The notes below the pieces were generated by a model. The model was given only the letters and a program-made list of their open reading frames with translations. It did no database searches and had not been told where the DNA came from. Shown here one piece after another: positions 50,710-63,400 of a stretch of DNA of 64,000 nucleotides. The translations under genes and the position numbers were made by a program. How positions within the stretch are numbered: the stretch's first letter is position 1; each line of letters begins with the position of its first letter. The stretch is from Motacilla alba alba (taxonomy: Eukaryota > Chordata > Aves > Passeriformes > Motacillidae), in NCBI RefSeq assembly GCF_015832195.1, contig NC_052018.1, positions 32,578,115 through 32,642,114 of the forward strand. Reading direction: 5' to 3'.

Positions 50710-51735
50710 ACAATCTTTTCAGTGCTTGGTCTTACTTCCCTTGGACTGAGAATTTTGTGATTGTCTTTATCTCTCTCCTTAAAAACAAAATACAGTAAAA
50801 ATCAGACCAGATATCTTCCAGATACCAGTACTTGGGCTGTTTTCCTGTGCTTCCTCATGCACTGCCTATCTCTTGTCTCCTGCCTACAGCCGAGAGCAGT
50901 GTCTAGACTGCAGATCCCTTAGTTCACACTGGGACCCATAATCACAGATCTCTCTTTCCCTTCAAGGTCCTTCATGCCCAGTGCCAGGTGTCACATGTCT
51001 CTAGAGCATGTCGCCACAGTCTTACTTTGGGTTCAAGCTCGTGTTTTGTGGCCTGGGAAGGCTGATACCAAGCCCAGCAAAGCAGCTAAGCATTGAAAGG
51101 TGGGTCACTAATCAGAGCACTGCAGTCAAGAAGGACTCACAAGGTGGCAATTTCCCAGCAAGTCACAGCTTCTTGTTTAGCCCATCATTTTCCACATGGT
51201 TCAATGCTCCATCACCTCCCCTGCATATGCCTGCTCTCAGGAGATGGGTTACATAGCTTCATTTTGGCATCAAGGCATACTTGTCACTTTGCTGGCTAAT
51301 CTAAATAAATGAATATGCTCCTCTTCTTTGTCTTCAGCTTTTTCTTCTTATTAGGGATATTATATGGTAGGCAAAGGTAAAGACCTGAGCTAGTGTACCC
51401 CAGGAGTTCAGCTGCAGCAGTGTCATCTATAATACTTGGACTGTCTTCAAAATCATCCAGTGAATTAACACTCCAACTTGTCTCTCTTCAAACACACTTT
51501 AGCTACCAAATTTTTCCAGTTGTATGTAAGGTCACTGTAATTTATTTATTTTAGTCTCTGAATACTGCAGTACATTTTTTTTTCTTTATGTCACACTACT
51601 GCTCCCTGCTGCTCAAGTCTATTTCACATTCACAGAACCATTTTACACCACCTAAACATGAGAGAGATCGTATCATGACCGAGGGTAACTTGCTCCTCAG
51701 AAGCAGGGGGGCTGTCAATGAGATGTTTGTCTCAC

Positions 51736-51813
51736 CATGATTAATTGCTGTGAAATGCCCACAGAGATTTAAAATCATGATTAATTACCAGAAAATGCAC
51801 AGAGATCTTAAAG
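51736..51813 (+). repeat. imperfect tandem duplication, about 40-bp unit
   Basis: Two adjacent copies start at 51736 and 51776. Each begins CATGATTAATT and continues with GAAATGC..CACAGAGAT and then TTAAA (copy 1) or CTTAAAG (copy 2). The copies differ by a few substitutions and a small indel, so the duplication is not recent. Confidence 0.85.
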
Positions 51814-51856
51814 ACTAAATTCTACTGCTTGCTAAGTTTACCCAGGAGTTCCTGTA

Positions 51857-51909
51857 CATCCTGCATCTGGGGACACGCAATGCATCCTGCATTTGTGCAA
51901 CACGCAATC
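51857..51909 (+). repeat. imperfect tandem duplication, about 26-bp unit
   Basis: Two adjacent copies at 51857-51882 and 51883-51909. Both begin CATCCTGCAT and end ACACGCAAT, with a differing middle (CTGGGG versus TTGTGCA). It lies 44 bp after another tandem duplication. Confidence 0.85.
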
Positions 51910-53390
51910 AATTGCTCAAACTCCCACAGAACATATGGCAAATTGTCAGCAAAAGGCTACATAAAAATAGCTTGTAGTAAGCTCGGAGTCAATATGTGTA
52001 GATAGTCAATGGCTGAGGTGTTAATAGTCTATTTCTTTAACTGCTGTTTTCTTTTACCTGGAAGATAAAAATTTGTTTGCAATTACATTGCTGTTGGTGC
52101 TTTTTTCATTTGGCCTGCTCAAAGACATAACAGTAACCACAAGGTTATTGCTCTCTCTGCATAAAAAAATGTCAGATCCTATGTGTATAATGCATTTCTT
52201 TCCTATTTTATTCAGCACAGACACTGAGGAGATTAATAAGCTTCAGTATTTTACATTAAGCTTATTAGAGATCCAAGTTTTAATAGGTTTGAAATCATCT
52301 TCTGAAATCCCACATTAAAAGAAAAGCTAAGAGCAACTTACTCAATTTCCTGGGAACTCTCCCAAAGACTTTTATCATTCACATTAAATCCAGAAACCAG
52401 ACTACACTGTATCATGTGGCAGGGAGGAGGTTAGTCAGTCCACCCAGACTTCTGCCACATTTGGCTCTGGCTGGGTTCAAGACAGCCTCCTCCCACCTTG
52501 CAGATGAGTGCTTCTAAGCACAGCCATACTTCACCAGGTAGAAGCAATCTGGTATTGCGCTGGGAGAGATAGGATGAGGAAGAGGATGTGACAGTGAGGG
52601 TGCCTGTTACCTGCACATACAAGTAGCCAGAGAGCGTCACAGACTGTGTTAACCCCTTCAGTTGGTAAAACCCCATCAAGAGCACAGTCTCTTTGAATGA
52701 GGAAAATGTATTATACTAATCACTTCAATCCTTCCTCAGTTTTCCATGCAAAACTTCACCCCATTTTCAATATATTTCAGTCAAGTCCTCTGAATGAAGT
52801 CCTTTTTAAAAGTTTTGTTTCTGTAACACTCAAAATTCTTAGAGAATTTTGTCACTGGGCTTTCTGGGAGTGAATTCCTGTCACCATTTCCTTCTGCTAA
52901 CTGCAATCCATTTAACATAGCTTTACAATGTTGCTGTCCAGCACGTTGCAGTTAAAATCACAGGGAAAAATGGGTGCTCTGAGAAGTAGAATTCCTTCTC
53001 AAGATAATTTACCTAACTTTACGCTAACTTATATGAAAACCAAGAGCTGCAGAGATCTTTGAGTACACACACACTAGGTCTAAGTTCTAGGTTCAGAGTA
53101 ATCATATCCTTTAGTAGCAGGCACATTATGCACAGGGTTTTTGTCCTACACAGAGGTTTGGCAGATAAATCAATTTTTTTTTCTTGTAAGAGAAATTAAT
53201 TAATATTAATTGTTTCTATAAGAGAAAGATCAAGCAAATAGACTGGCTAAAGCTGAAAAAAACCTCCCTCTTTCCCTTGCCTCCTCAGACTTTTTCACTT
53301 CTTAGTAGCTTGGCTTCAGCCAGGCTTGTAAACTCTAAGACAATACTGTAAGCATCAAATCTTTATTCCTTTGGGATTCTATTAAAGAAG

Positions 53391-53420
53391 AAAAGAATTT
53401 AAAGAATTTAAAGAACTTTA
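53391..53420 (+). repeat. (AAAGAATTT)n short tandem repeat
   Basis: About three units of AAAGAATTT, the last reading AAAGAACTTTA. Simple tandem repeat in AT-rich DNA. Confidence 0.8.
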
Positions 53421-53952
53421 ATAAAGCATAATAGATTCATGTGTGAAAAAAAGAACCATCAAAATTTGACCTGGGAACATCCCACCCTCTACTATTTAGA
53501 CATTTTCATCCATATAATGTTTTTATTTCAGGAACAGCCATAGAAAGATTCCATCCTAAGTCTGGGGGTCAAGTAACTCACCAGAGGGGTAGCTGTGAAC
53601 AATGTGGCATATCTAAGAAATGGATCAAAGACTAGGTATCCTCTCTCAACAAAGTAACTACAAGATGACAAAACAGAGCTGAGCTAGGAGTAGCAAAATA
53701 AATAGAATATTGGAATATTCTAAGACAAACAGAAAAATCTGAAAATAATTACAATCTATAATTGCAAAGAAGTGACACCCTGGTACATTAATTGGGTAGG
53801 AGTTAGATGTCCTTCTGAGAAATTGCTCAGACAATGACAACCTGCAAAACTCAGTCTTAGTCATAGTAGCTGGAAAGCTGGCCTTATTTCTCCACACCTA
53901 CTACAAACCAGTTGTTTAAGTTGCAAATTCCCCTTTAAAATGCTCAGGCTGT

Positions 53953-53970
53953 AAAAAAAACACACACACC

Positions 53971-54001
<31 letters not shown>

Positions 54002-54007
54002 AAAGAA
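53953..54007. repeat. A-rich tract with short (CA)n
   Basis: An A run, then five CA units, then A runs of 18 and 14 broken by G. Low-complexity DNA. The minus-strand phenylalanine-rich frame across it (53861-54085) is an artefact. Confidence 0.9.
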
Positions 54008-54850
54008 ACCAAAAACACAATGGCATAATAAAGTGCAACTATTAGGAACAGCTTTCCAATGGGAGAGCACAGATGTTCTATGCACAATGGCTATGGTTTA
54101 GATTGAAAATTGCCATTGTTTGGCCATCATTTCAAATCACAATACTCTAAAGGAGAATTTTCAGGATGTACACACTCGAGCAGCACAAAGCTAAGGTAGA
54201 CCTAAATTGTTATATCTGCTCTGCTCTGTCTGAGTGAAAAGAAAATGGTTTTCATATGCATGAAAAACAAAAAGAGAAAAATCATAGTCGGCATGTAAGG
54301 GGAGACCAGGAGTTAAAGGTAAAGAGCATGGACAGCAGCAGCCTTCCATCAGTTAATGGGAACAAAAAAGAAAAAAATTATTTTTTTTTTCCAAAGCTGG
54401 CACCATGGCAATGGGTAGGAAGACAGTGCCATTTCCCTGGAGCCTACAGGCTGGGTGTGCACTGGCACTGGAACAGGAAGAAGAGAGGAAGAAATATGTA
54501 CACCCAGTACTTGTTTGACCAGGCAGAGTGCCTAAGTCAGCCATGCCATATGACTGCACAGATCCCCTCTTCTGCCACAACACCACAGGGGTCTTGAACA
54601 ACATTTAGGCTGCTGCCATAAGAGACCAATGCCTGCCTTCCTGACAGTAATGTCACCAGCAATCCCCTACTGTGAGCACTGCCACTAGTTTAATTGGTCC
54701 TGCACTTCAGAGCAACCTCTGTACATGCTCTGAGTTAGAGATGCTGGACTGGACCTCCCAGGCATGATAGTGATAGAAGCAATACCTTATATTTTACACT
54801 CACTTCAGATCAGCTGTATATGGGAACCCTTCTCTGTCCCTTGGAGAAAT

Positions 54851-55372
54851 AATCATAGAATCATAGAATGTTAAGAAGTTAGAAGGGACCTTAAAGGTCA
54901 TCTAGTCCCAGTCTCCCTTGCTATGGGCAGGGGCATCTCCCACTAGACCAGGTCTCTCAAAGTCTTACCCAGCCTTGCCTTGAACATTGCCAGCGTTGGG
55001 GCACCCTCCACTTCTCTGGGCAACCTGTTCCAGTGTCTCACTACTCTAAGAGTGAAAAATTTCTACATAATATCTAACCTAAGTTTCCCCTCTTTCACTC
55101 TGTACCCATCACTCCTTGCCCTATCACTGAGATCCTGACAAAGGGTCCCTCTCTGGCTTCCCTGTAGGCTTCCTTCAGATACTGGAGGGTTCCTGTGAGA
55201 TCTCCACACAAGCTTCTCTTCTCCAGGTGAACAGCCCCGACTTTCACAGCCTGTATTCCTAGGGGAGGGGCTCCACTCCTCTTATCAGCTTCAATGCCCT
55301 CCTCTGAACTGGCTCCAACAGTTCCATGTCATTTTTATGTTGAGAGCACCAGAACTGGACATAGTAAAATCA
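54851..55372 (-). mobile_element. CR1 LINE 3' part, minus orientation
   Basis: Begins AATCATAGAATCATAGAATG, the characteristic CR1 terminal repeat on the reverse strand. It then runs through AGAAGGGACCTTAAAGGTCA, GCATCTCCCACTAGACCAGG, CCAGCCTTGCCTTGAACATT, CTCTGGGCAACCTGTTCCAG, CAAGCTTCTCTTCTCCAGGT and ACCAGAACTGGACATAG. It is a different CR1 subfamily from the copies at 34.5 and 42.4 kb. No open frame of ORF2 survives. Confidence 0.95.
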
Positions 55373-58300
55373 GTTACATAGCAGATAATTATGTCCAGAG
55401 TTGCAAACAGCCCAACAGACTCCCCAAATCTGTTTCACCACACTTGCTCACACTAATTGTCTAACAGAAATGAGGAATTCCAAATAATAAGCACTAAATA
55501 TGATTTTCCTCTATACTTCATAACTATAGAAAAAAAAATCAGTTAGAAAATTCTGAAGAGTCATAGGATGATAAGACAACTGCAATGAAAAGAAATCCAG
55601 GTATATTCTGATTGCATAAAAACTGGAAGATTTATCCCATGGCAAATCACAGAAAAAGAATTGCCAATCAAGAGCCACTTTCTTCTCCAGACAGCAGGGA
55701 AGAGGGGGATAATGTGTAGAACTGATAAGAATTTTCACTGGTCAGGAAAAATACAGAAAGTAGAAAAGCCCATTTAATTCATATTCTTCAGGATAATACA
55801 GGTCTCCTTTATACCTTTCTTTTGCTTATCTCTTTCTGCTCTCTCCTTTTTCCTTCTTTGCACAGCTGCCAATTTGGGAGTGAAAGAGTCAAGATGCTCT
55901 TCAAAAAATTTGATCCCACAGAAGATATGGAAAATGGTCAAAAAGCCTTGGCTAAAGAAGCTCTGGCTCCCACTCCTCATATGCATACTTTCACCACTAG
56001 ACATTGTGGAAAATATATGCTGTCGGAGGCAGAGGTATCTGCACTACTCAGGTAAACTGAAAGCCTGGCTTAAAATACAGTCACAGATTTTTGTTGGCTT
56101 AAAAGTAAGCTCATAAAGCTGTGTTTTATAACATGCATTATGTGAAGCAGGAAAGAAATCATGGGTTCTTGTGGGAAAAAGAATGTTGTCATGGGCCTAT
56201 AACAGAATTTCACTTTCAGAATATTTTTTACTTTTTAAAATATTTTTAAATAAAGACAATTCAAAATTTTTTTTAACAGAAATCTCTTTCCATCTCAGCT
56301 ACAATTCATATATTCTCATTGCTGGGAATGCCATTCTCCTTGCTGTAGAATAGTCAGGAACTGGATGAAAAGTAACTTTATGACATTCATTAGCAGAGAG
56401 CAAAGAGAGACTGGGCAGAATACCAGCTAATTTTATTTTGGTTTTGGAGTGTGCATACACCATTGCATGTGTCCAGCCAAATCATTCTTAGAAACAAGTA
56501 GATGTGACACAATAAATAACACCATTCTGTTCTGTCCAAAACTATCTACACCTAAATGGTCCAAGAAGCACAAACAGAAGGAACAGAGCTGACTAACTTC
56601 TGCCATTAAAGCAAACGTGCCACCATCCTCAGTACTTCCAACATTTTAGCTTTGTTAACTGCAGTAGGGTTGCCTAAGCTACACCGCTGCGCAGGATTTT
56701 GCATTTCTATTAACATTCCTCTGGCAGGCAGGGATCTTGTTAAGGTTCGTTAATCTTTAATTATGTTTTTAAAACCCTGTATCCGCAGTAAATACCAGTG
56801 GTTTATAGTCAGTTGTGAGAAGTAATATTAACCTCCAATCTGCATACACCAGTCTGCTCCCGTACATTAAGCACCTAGCACTGTTCACCTTCTCTACCAC
56901 TTTGCCTTGCACACAATTTACATCATGCAAGCACTGTAAATTGGTATTTATACATAGGACCCACAGCCTGCATATGCACACAAAATCGGGGCTAGAGGGT
57001 AATAAGGTAAGGAACAGTAAAGATTAGAACAAGAAATGGAGGCAAATGAGAAGGAAGGCAGACAATATGATATAGAGCAGCCCTGGGGAGCTAAGGGAGA
57101 AGAGATGATGCTTCAGCCAATTCCCTTTGTATAACCCACACTCATTTATAACTTGAATGGATGAATAAGTGAGTATTTTTACTTCCAGCTATCCTGCTAG
57201 CTGTAAGTGTGAAAATATGGTAAACATCCTCTCCAAAATGCATTCCTTATTTCTCATCTCCTACTGCGTGCAGAAACTACTTAGATTGATTTTAAAATGC
57301 TTCTTGGCTGAGTTCTTTAGCCTCCTCAGATATGGGAGCAGAGACTTAATCACTGTTTAACTCCCAGGCTGGTTTTGTCACTTGATTTAAACATAACTCT
57401 CGGAAAGCTTACTCACTGTAAGATCCAAATGTATGAGACATCAAGCACCATCTTGGAGCCTTAATGCCCTCATCTGCCTTTGTCTTCTGAAGGGGCTTAG
57501 GATAAGGTCCTGAAAAGCACTCGCCAAGAAGTCATGCCTAAATACTCTTTCAATTAGGGCTTGATCCCACAGGTAGTTATGTGCTGGAAGTGCAGAAACC
57601 AAGGGCTGGTGCTGAATACTTAGTGTTTGTTTAGTGCCTGAGCAGTGAAGCTCGATAACAGAGGGAGTAAATGCAAAGAGAGGAGGGGAAAAAGCATCTA
57701 GCAATATAGCCAAATTTGTGCAGCCTCGTGCCAAGCCCTGCAGAGGAGGGGCACGTGGGCATGCCCAGCATGAGCTGCTCGGGATGAGACAGTCATGACA
57801 CTGAACTCAAGTGAGGAATTTCAGGTGCTGCCTGTGTGACAGAGCCAGCAAATCACTCAAACATGACCACATCAGAGATTAATCCACAGTAATGACACAG
57901 TAAAGACCAGAAGAAATTGAGAGGCAATTCTTTTGCCTAATATTCAGCAGTCTGTTGACCCCATTCATGCACAAGGTAGCTTTTATGCTGTTCCAGGAGA
58001 TCACAGCATGTGCTGGCCTGCAGCAACAAAGTCTCCCCAGCAGCCCTGCAAGCAACTCGGTGCTGCTCTCCCATCAGTCAAGATCCTGTGTTGCTTCCTC
58101 ATAGATTGGCCTGGGAGGCTGAAACAAATACAAATACCATCAGAAAAACAGTTTTTATCCTCTTCTGGTATTTTCACTCTCTTTTTACCTTTATTTTCTA
58201 TGTCTGTTCAGCCTGCAGGTCTATGGAGGAGCGTTTGCTGAAACAGCAAATTCTTGTGCAAGCTATAGAATAAGAACTTGTAGAAATTATTCAATGCATA

Positions 58301-59999
58301 AGGAATAAATTAAAAGTAATCAGATAATTAGCAAACAGAAAACAGAACCAAATTACATTAGTCATCAGCTCTCCCAGCAGTTCTGACCTTGCAATGGCTG
58401 GTGGCTGTTTCACACACATTTACTGAATCTCCCACTAGTTTCAGAGACCTCACCACAGTCACTGTGATGTCCCTTGGGAGTGCTTTCACCACCATTAGAC
58501 CCCATTAGCTACCATGCACAGTCAGTGCAGGCCAGCTACCCAACAAGGAGCAGTAGTGACAGTGGCACCAGGAGGGTTTCACTGCCAAGGCCCAACCCCA
58601 GAACCTCCAAAAGGCCACCAGGCCCGAGCCAGGGTAGCAACAAGGCTAGCCCAAACCACCACATCAGTTAACAGACACGGGTTAAGCTCTCAGTTTTGCA
58701 TATTTCTCACAAACTCAATGAGAAATACAGGTAAAATTTGTTTGTGCTGCTTAGCTCAGCTGGAGTTTCAGTCAGCGTGATCTTCTTGCTATTCCCAGGT
58801 GAGTTAGACTGTGGGAGTTACTAATTTCCCTCCTTGTAGTCACATGAGAAAAGTTGTCTTTGGTCAGATTAGCCTCAATATTGAATAAGGAAAGCTTGTC
58901 CGTGATCCTTGTCTGAAAGACAGCCTACAATTAACTTCTTTTGGTGTCCCTAATAAAGTTGAGTATATCTATACCAATTTATATCACTGGAAAGGGAGCT
59001 CAATTTCCCTTCAAACTCCAGTACCTCCTCTAGGAGGTAATGACTAATATGTTCAACATCCTCTTTCTAAGCTGCATAATTATTCTTTTTTCCACACTTC
59101 ATATATCTTCTGCTTTCGGGGGAGACTTTTGTCTCCCACCGAGCTGTCCTTGGTGGAACTCACCGTATGTTTTCAGACGCCCTCTCTGCCGCTGAAATTT
59201 TGTCCTGGGGATTTAATTTACAAAACACAGTGAGAGGGGAAAGCAAGAGGGCTACTGTGGTGCCAGCTGAAGAGATCTGATCTCTATAGGACTTTGCTAC
59301 CTGAAGATATCCAGGTACTCCGAAGATGTCCTTCAGAGAGGGTATCCATGGACTTAACATGTATCTTCAAACATCAGGTATGCAAAACAAAAAATACATG
59401 GATTTCAAAATTTTTTTTTTTTTTTTACTTTTACTTTTTTACTTTTATGGAACTGTTCTAATCCATTCAATCTACTACTGGTGCCATCAAGGACCAGTAG
59501 AGACCAATAGGCATCTCCTGGCAGTCATCTTTATCCCACATTGACTCCTAGCACTTTCACCCTGTATGTATGTTGTATCACACGAAAGCAACCATTCTCC
59601 TCCAAACAAGCTGACATCTTCACTCCAATTACCCTGGGAATCTCTTTAGCTCACGGCAAATTGAATGGAAAATGAAATGGCATCATCTGGCAAGATGGAG
59701 AACAGCAGTCCAAAAATACTCACTAGTCTGGTGGCTACCAGCATCATCTAGAAGGTCCTAAGCCTAGCTTTCAGGGCAAACACCTAAAGCTTCTCATGAA
59801 AAGAAACTGGAGAAAGGACCACCAATTTTCAGAAAGGTCTCATTTGGGTGACCCACTCTGGCAAGAGTTTCAGTTTGCCAAACACAGGGAGATGCAAATA
59901 TTTCCCAGCCACTGCACCCAGGGCTTTTTGTTGGCTAACCAAGGAGACTCTCAACTCAGCTTGCTTGCTGTTTTCAGGTACCTTGCTTTATCGTGTGTT
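55373..59999. other. unique DNA, no gene seen
   Basis: No repeat was recognised except a T-rich tract. Open frames reach 102 codons (57933-58241) without domains and overlap frames in other registers. The part at 56640-56770 has TTAAT and CpG-bearing words and could be slowly evolving, but that cannot be judged from one sequence. Confidence 0.5.
59411..59446. repeat. T-rich tract with (ACTTTT)n
   Basis: A 16-base T run followed by three ACTTTT-like units. Simple low-complexity DNA. Confidence 0.85.
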
Positions 60000-60454
60000 A
60001 TGGCAAGGTGCCCAGATACCCCATGTGACAAAGAGAAGGCAACCCAATGGATGTGCATCTAAAAGTCAAGGAATTGCCCTGCCCTACACAGCACACCCTG
60101 GGGAAATTACATACCACAGAGCACAATGCCCAGTAAATAAATTGGGGGAGTTGATACGCTGTGAGGAGCCAATTGCTGCTCAGGGACAGGCTGAGAATTA
60201 GTCAGTGGGTGATGAGCAATTCTTTTGTGCACCACTTTCCTTTCTTGGGTTTTATCCTCTCTGTATTTTTATCTTCCTTTTCATTATTATTAATTAGTGT
60301 TATATTTCACATTATTTCAGTTATTAAACTGTCCTTATCTCAACCCAAGGGTTTTACATTTTTTCCAGTTCTCCTTCCCCTCCCACTTTGGGGGGAAAGG
60401 CAGTGAGGAGTGTTCATGTGGTACTTTGTTTCTGGCTGTTATTAAACCATGACA
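60000..60454 (+). mobile_element. third ERV LTR, plus sense, probably 5'-truncated
   Basis: The part from about 60130 clearly follows an avian LTR pattern: AATTGGGGGAG, GCCAATTGCTGCTCAGGG, GTGGGTGATGAGCAATTC, TTGTGCACCACTTTCC, TTTCATTATTATTAATTAG, TTATTAAACTGTCCTTATC, TCAACCCAAGGGTTTTAC, and the terminal GTTATTAAACCATGACA. The TG...CA end rule fixes the 3' edge. The matching 5' terminus (TGTCATGG...) is not seen, so the start is a guess; 60000-60130 is assigned with less certainty. No internal retroviral genes adjoin it. Confidence 0.75.
60323..60328 (+). promoter_or_regulatory. LTR polyadenylation signal ATTAAA
   Basis: ATTAAA, the common variant signal, in TTATTAAACTGTCC of the LTR ending at 60454. 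It lies upstream of the TCAACCC segment, as in related avian LTRs. Confidence 0.5.
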
Positions 60455-63400
60455 GAAGTCACCATGCCTGCTGTGCCCTGGCACACAGCCTGGAAATGCC
60501 AGCGCTCAGGAGCTGCTATTGAGCTGCGGGTCTGCCTTTGTTTGCCTGAGCAGCATGTATACGCTGGGGCTGCATTAGCCTGCACCTCGCTGTGCGCTGA
60601 TAAAAAATCATGACGAATTATCCAGTTCATTTTGGCTCTGTGTAGAGCTATCAAGACTCTCAATATGCAAATGGGTCTTGTTTATCATGTGATAGATACT
60701 GTGTAATGTAGCACCTAAATTACACTGAGTTTGCAATGCCATCTGGTTTCATCTTTCATTATATTAGAGGATCACCATGTTACATTTGACCTGAAAATTG
60801 GCACAGGAATAAAGCAGGGCCATGGATGCAGCTTGAAGCGGTAAGAAGCTCTGCTCACTCACATGAGGCAAGCACGTTTCAGACATAATACTGTTTTCTA
60901 CTCTTCAGATCTGGAAAACAGCAAGTACCAAGTAGGCCACAGCAAAAATCTAGTATTGTGCCCAGGTTTACCTACAAGTAGAGTCAGGTGACTGCCACAG
61001 AAGCAGTGTCCATTCAAATTTTCTCCTGTGACAGAAAAAGACTGACATACAGTGGAAGGAAAACCAGTGAACATTCAGAGGAACAGTCCATAGACATTAC
61101 TTTTGGTTTGATAGGATCTTAAGACAAAGAAAATATTTACATTAACTTTTACCAAACTCCAAGTCTTCCCATTGATGCCAAACAGATTTTTGCTTTTAAG
61201 TATTCTTCACATATACTTGCATTTCTCTAGCTTAGTATGGTATAATTACATTGATCTGTAGCTAGCATTTTACGCACTCTGTTAGACAGAAAGACAAAGC
61301 ACATTCCTAAAGGCCCCTATCCCATCTTGCTTCCTCTGGGACCTAAGTACAAGCCACTCCCCCAAGACACTTTGTCATAAACAAATAGCAAAAGAGGGGG
61401 GCTCCAGAAATGGGTTGAAACATGAGGGAGAATTACCTCATCGACTGTGCTTCTAATTAGCGATTCTTGGAATTATGCTAATTTGTTAAACTTATAAAAC
61501 TGTGTTCGGCCTATATGACGTGAGCATTTTTCCATACTTACCCCTGAAGGCCTCCAATTAAAGACAAGATTTATGTTACTGCCTCTATTAATACTTTCTT
61601 GAAAGTGTGTTGTTTTATGTTTAGATCTTTAAGGCATCACTGTGACTTCAAAGAAAGTAAGAGCTAATGTATTTTTTTTATTGGTAGTGCAAAGATGCTC
61701 AAGAAAGTTGACCATTTCTCCTCGTTGTCTACACTTGACTCAATAGGCCAAAGGACTTTCTTGAGTGCAAACTCCTCTTGCACACCTGTTCTCTGGCTGT
61801 CTGATTAAACTACAGAATAATAATTCATCATTGTCTCTCCATTCCCACTTTACTGACTGTCTAATTAAAACTATTTTTATGCCCAAAGATAATTGCTTTC
61901 TTCTATTATTACTCTGAAATGTTAATATAATCTAACTCACCAGTCTCTGTGTCTACCACTAGAGACAATAAATAAATTAGATACAGAAAAATTATGTTTA
62001 AATAATGTTATGATTGAGTCATAAAACTATAATAGCACAGAAATTCCAGTTAAGGCCACAGAGTGTTGCCAAAGACATTTGCTGTACATATGAGTGGCTG
62101 TTTCTCAGAATCTCAGAAAAGGCTGTGCTCTACACCCTGGGTGCTTCATTAGCAACACATTACTGGCCTTATAGAGTCAAGTGAAACAGAAGATTATTTT
62201 ACAGTGGTCATTATTTCTAATGTCAGTCCTTACTGACAGTCCTTATCCTGCAGCATCTAAAATACCTGGATCAGAAGATGTCGACAAATGTTGGCCCTTC
62301 AGTGCAATCTTCTTGCCTTAATTATCTTGTAAGTTTATAAATTGTTTAAAAATGTTTTTATTTGTGGTCTGTCTTTGTCTAATGGCCTTTGGATAAAGGT
62401 AGTTGCACCATATTAATGCCCTCAAAAGAAGTAGCAATCAAAAATAGAATTGCCGCAAATGAGCTATTTCTGTACAGAGCAATCAAGTCAATATAGACTT
62501 TGGATATTTTAATTTTAAATACTCCGAATATTTTTTCTCTTCCTTATTGGTTTTCAGATACTATCACCACCAGCCCATCCTCAATATGTCATTACTTCCT
62601 ACCTTCAGCACTTTTCCTTCTGTGGTGTCTGTTTATTCTGGTCCCTAATCAGTCCCAAGCACGTGTAAGTACATACACACATGGGCACATGCAATACCAC
62701 TTTGACTGTAAATGCATTTGAGGCTGGTCAAGATGCATCTCATTCAGCCTCAACCGCTACAGCATGCAGATCAGCAGGCCCAGCTGAACAATAAACCTCA
62801 AAAGTATCCATGCACTTTCTGTCTTTTCCTAATCTGAAAATTTACCCTATGTTTTTAATGATAATTGCATTAGCTGCCTGGTTTCAGCAGGCCTTTTCAG
62901 TGAAAAGTGTAGAAAAGAAGGGCAACAAACACACTGGCCTTACCAGAGACACATGTGGAAAATTTTCCATCCTTGCAGACTGAACCACAGAACAGCGTAA
63001 CAACTAATATTGTTATCACCTGAATCCTTCACCTCCTTCCAGCCCTGATCCATGTTTTGGAGCTTACTGTAAATTTTCATAACACCAAAAAAACTTCAGG
63101 CTTTGTCTTATGTCTCGTCCAAGCTGGTCCCACAAGAAGAAATTTTATTTTGTTAAGATGTCTTGAGATATCAGAATAAAACATGAGAAGTTTTAGGTCT
63201 ATAAGTTACTTGAGGGTATTTCCAGATGTTTTTATGTCTACTTTCAACACCCTATAGTTAAATTCATACCAGCTACAATCAACTTGGTTTTAAAAAATAA
63301 GGTCAGCAAAGATTAATGGAAGAATTACAGGAGATTTTTAAATCTTGGTGTGAAGGTAATTTGCTGATGCAGGTTGACAAAGACCTTGGAACACAAAGCC

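Larger units (their letters stand above)
50191..54850. other. unique DNA with small repeats, no gene seen
   Basis: Contains a purine-rich tract, two small tandem duplications and an A-rich tract (all listed). Open frames up to 113 codons lack domains. A minus frame at 52431-52685 in a slightly GC-richer patch has no recognised relative. Confidence 0.5.

Noticed and set aside
53861..54085. 74-codon minus frame rich in phenylalanine that looks membrane-like
   Set aside because: It is translation of the poly(A) tract at 53953-54007; the same applies to the minus frame at 37767-37997.
57441..57734. 97-codon minus frame and a GGGCTTGATCCCACAGG word like an old amniote interspersed repeat
   Set aside because: The frame has no domain, and the repeat-like word is too short and lacks the expected inverted partner.
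5975..60454. Possibility that the LTRs bound one long provirus
   Set aside because: The three LTRs belong to different types, differ in orientation, and the DNA between them has no retroviral gag, pol or env pattern. They are separate insertions.
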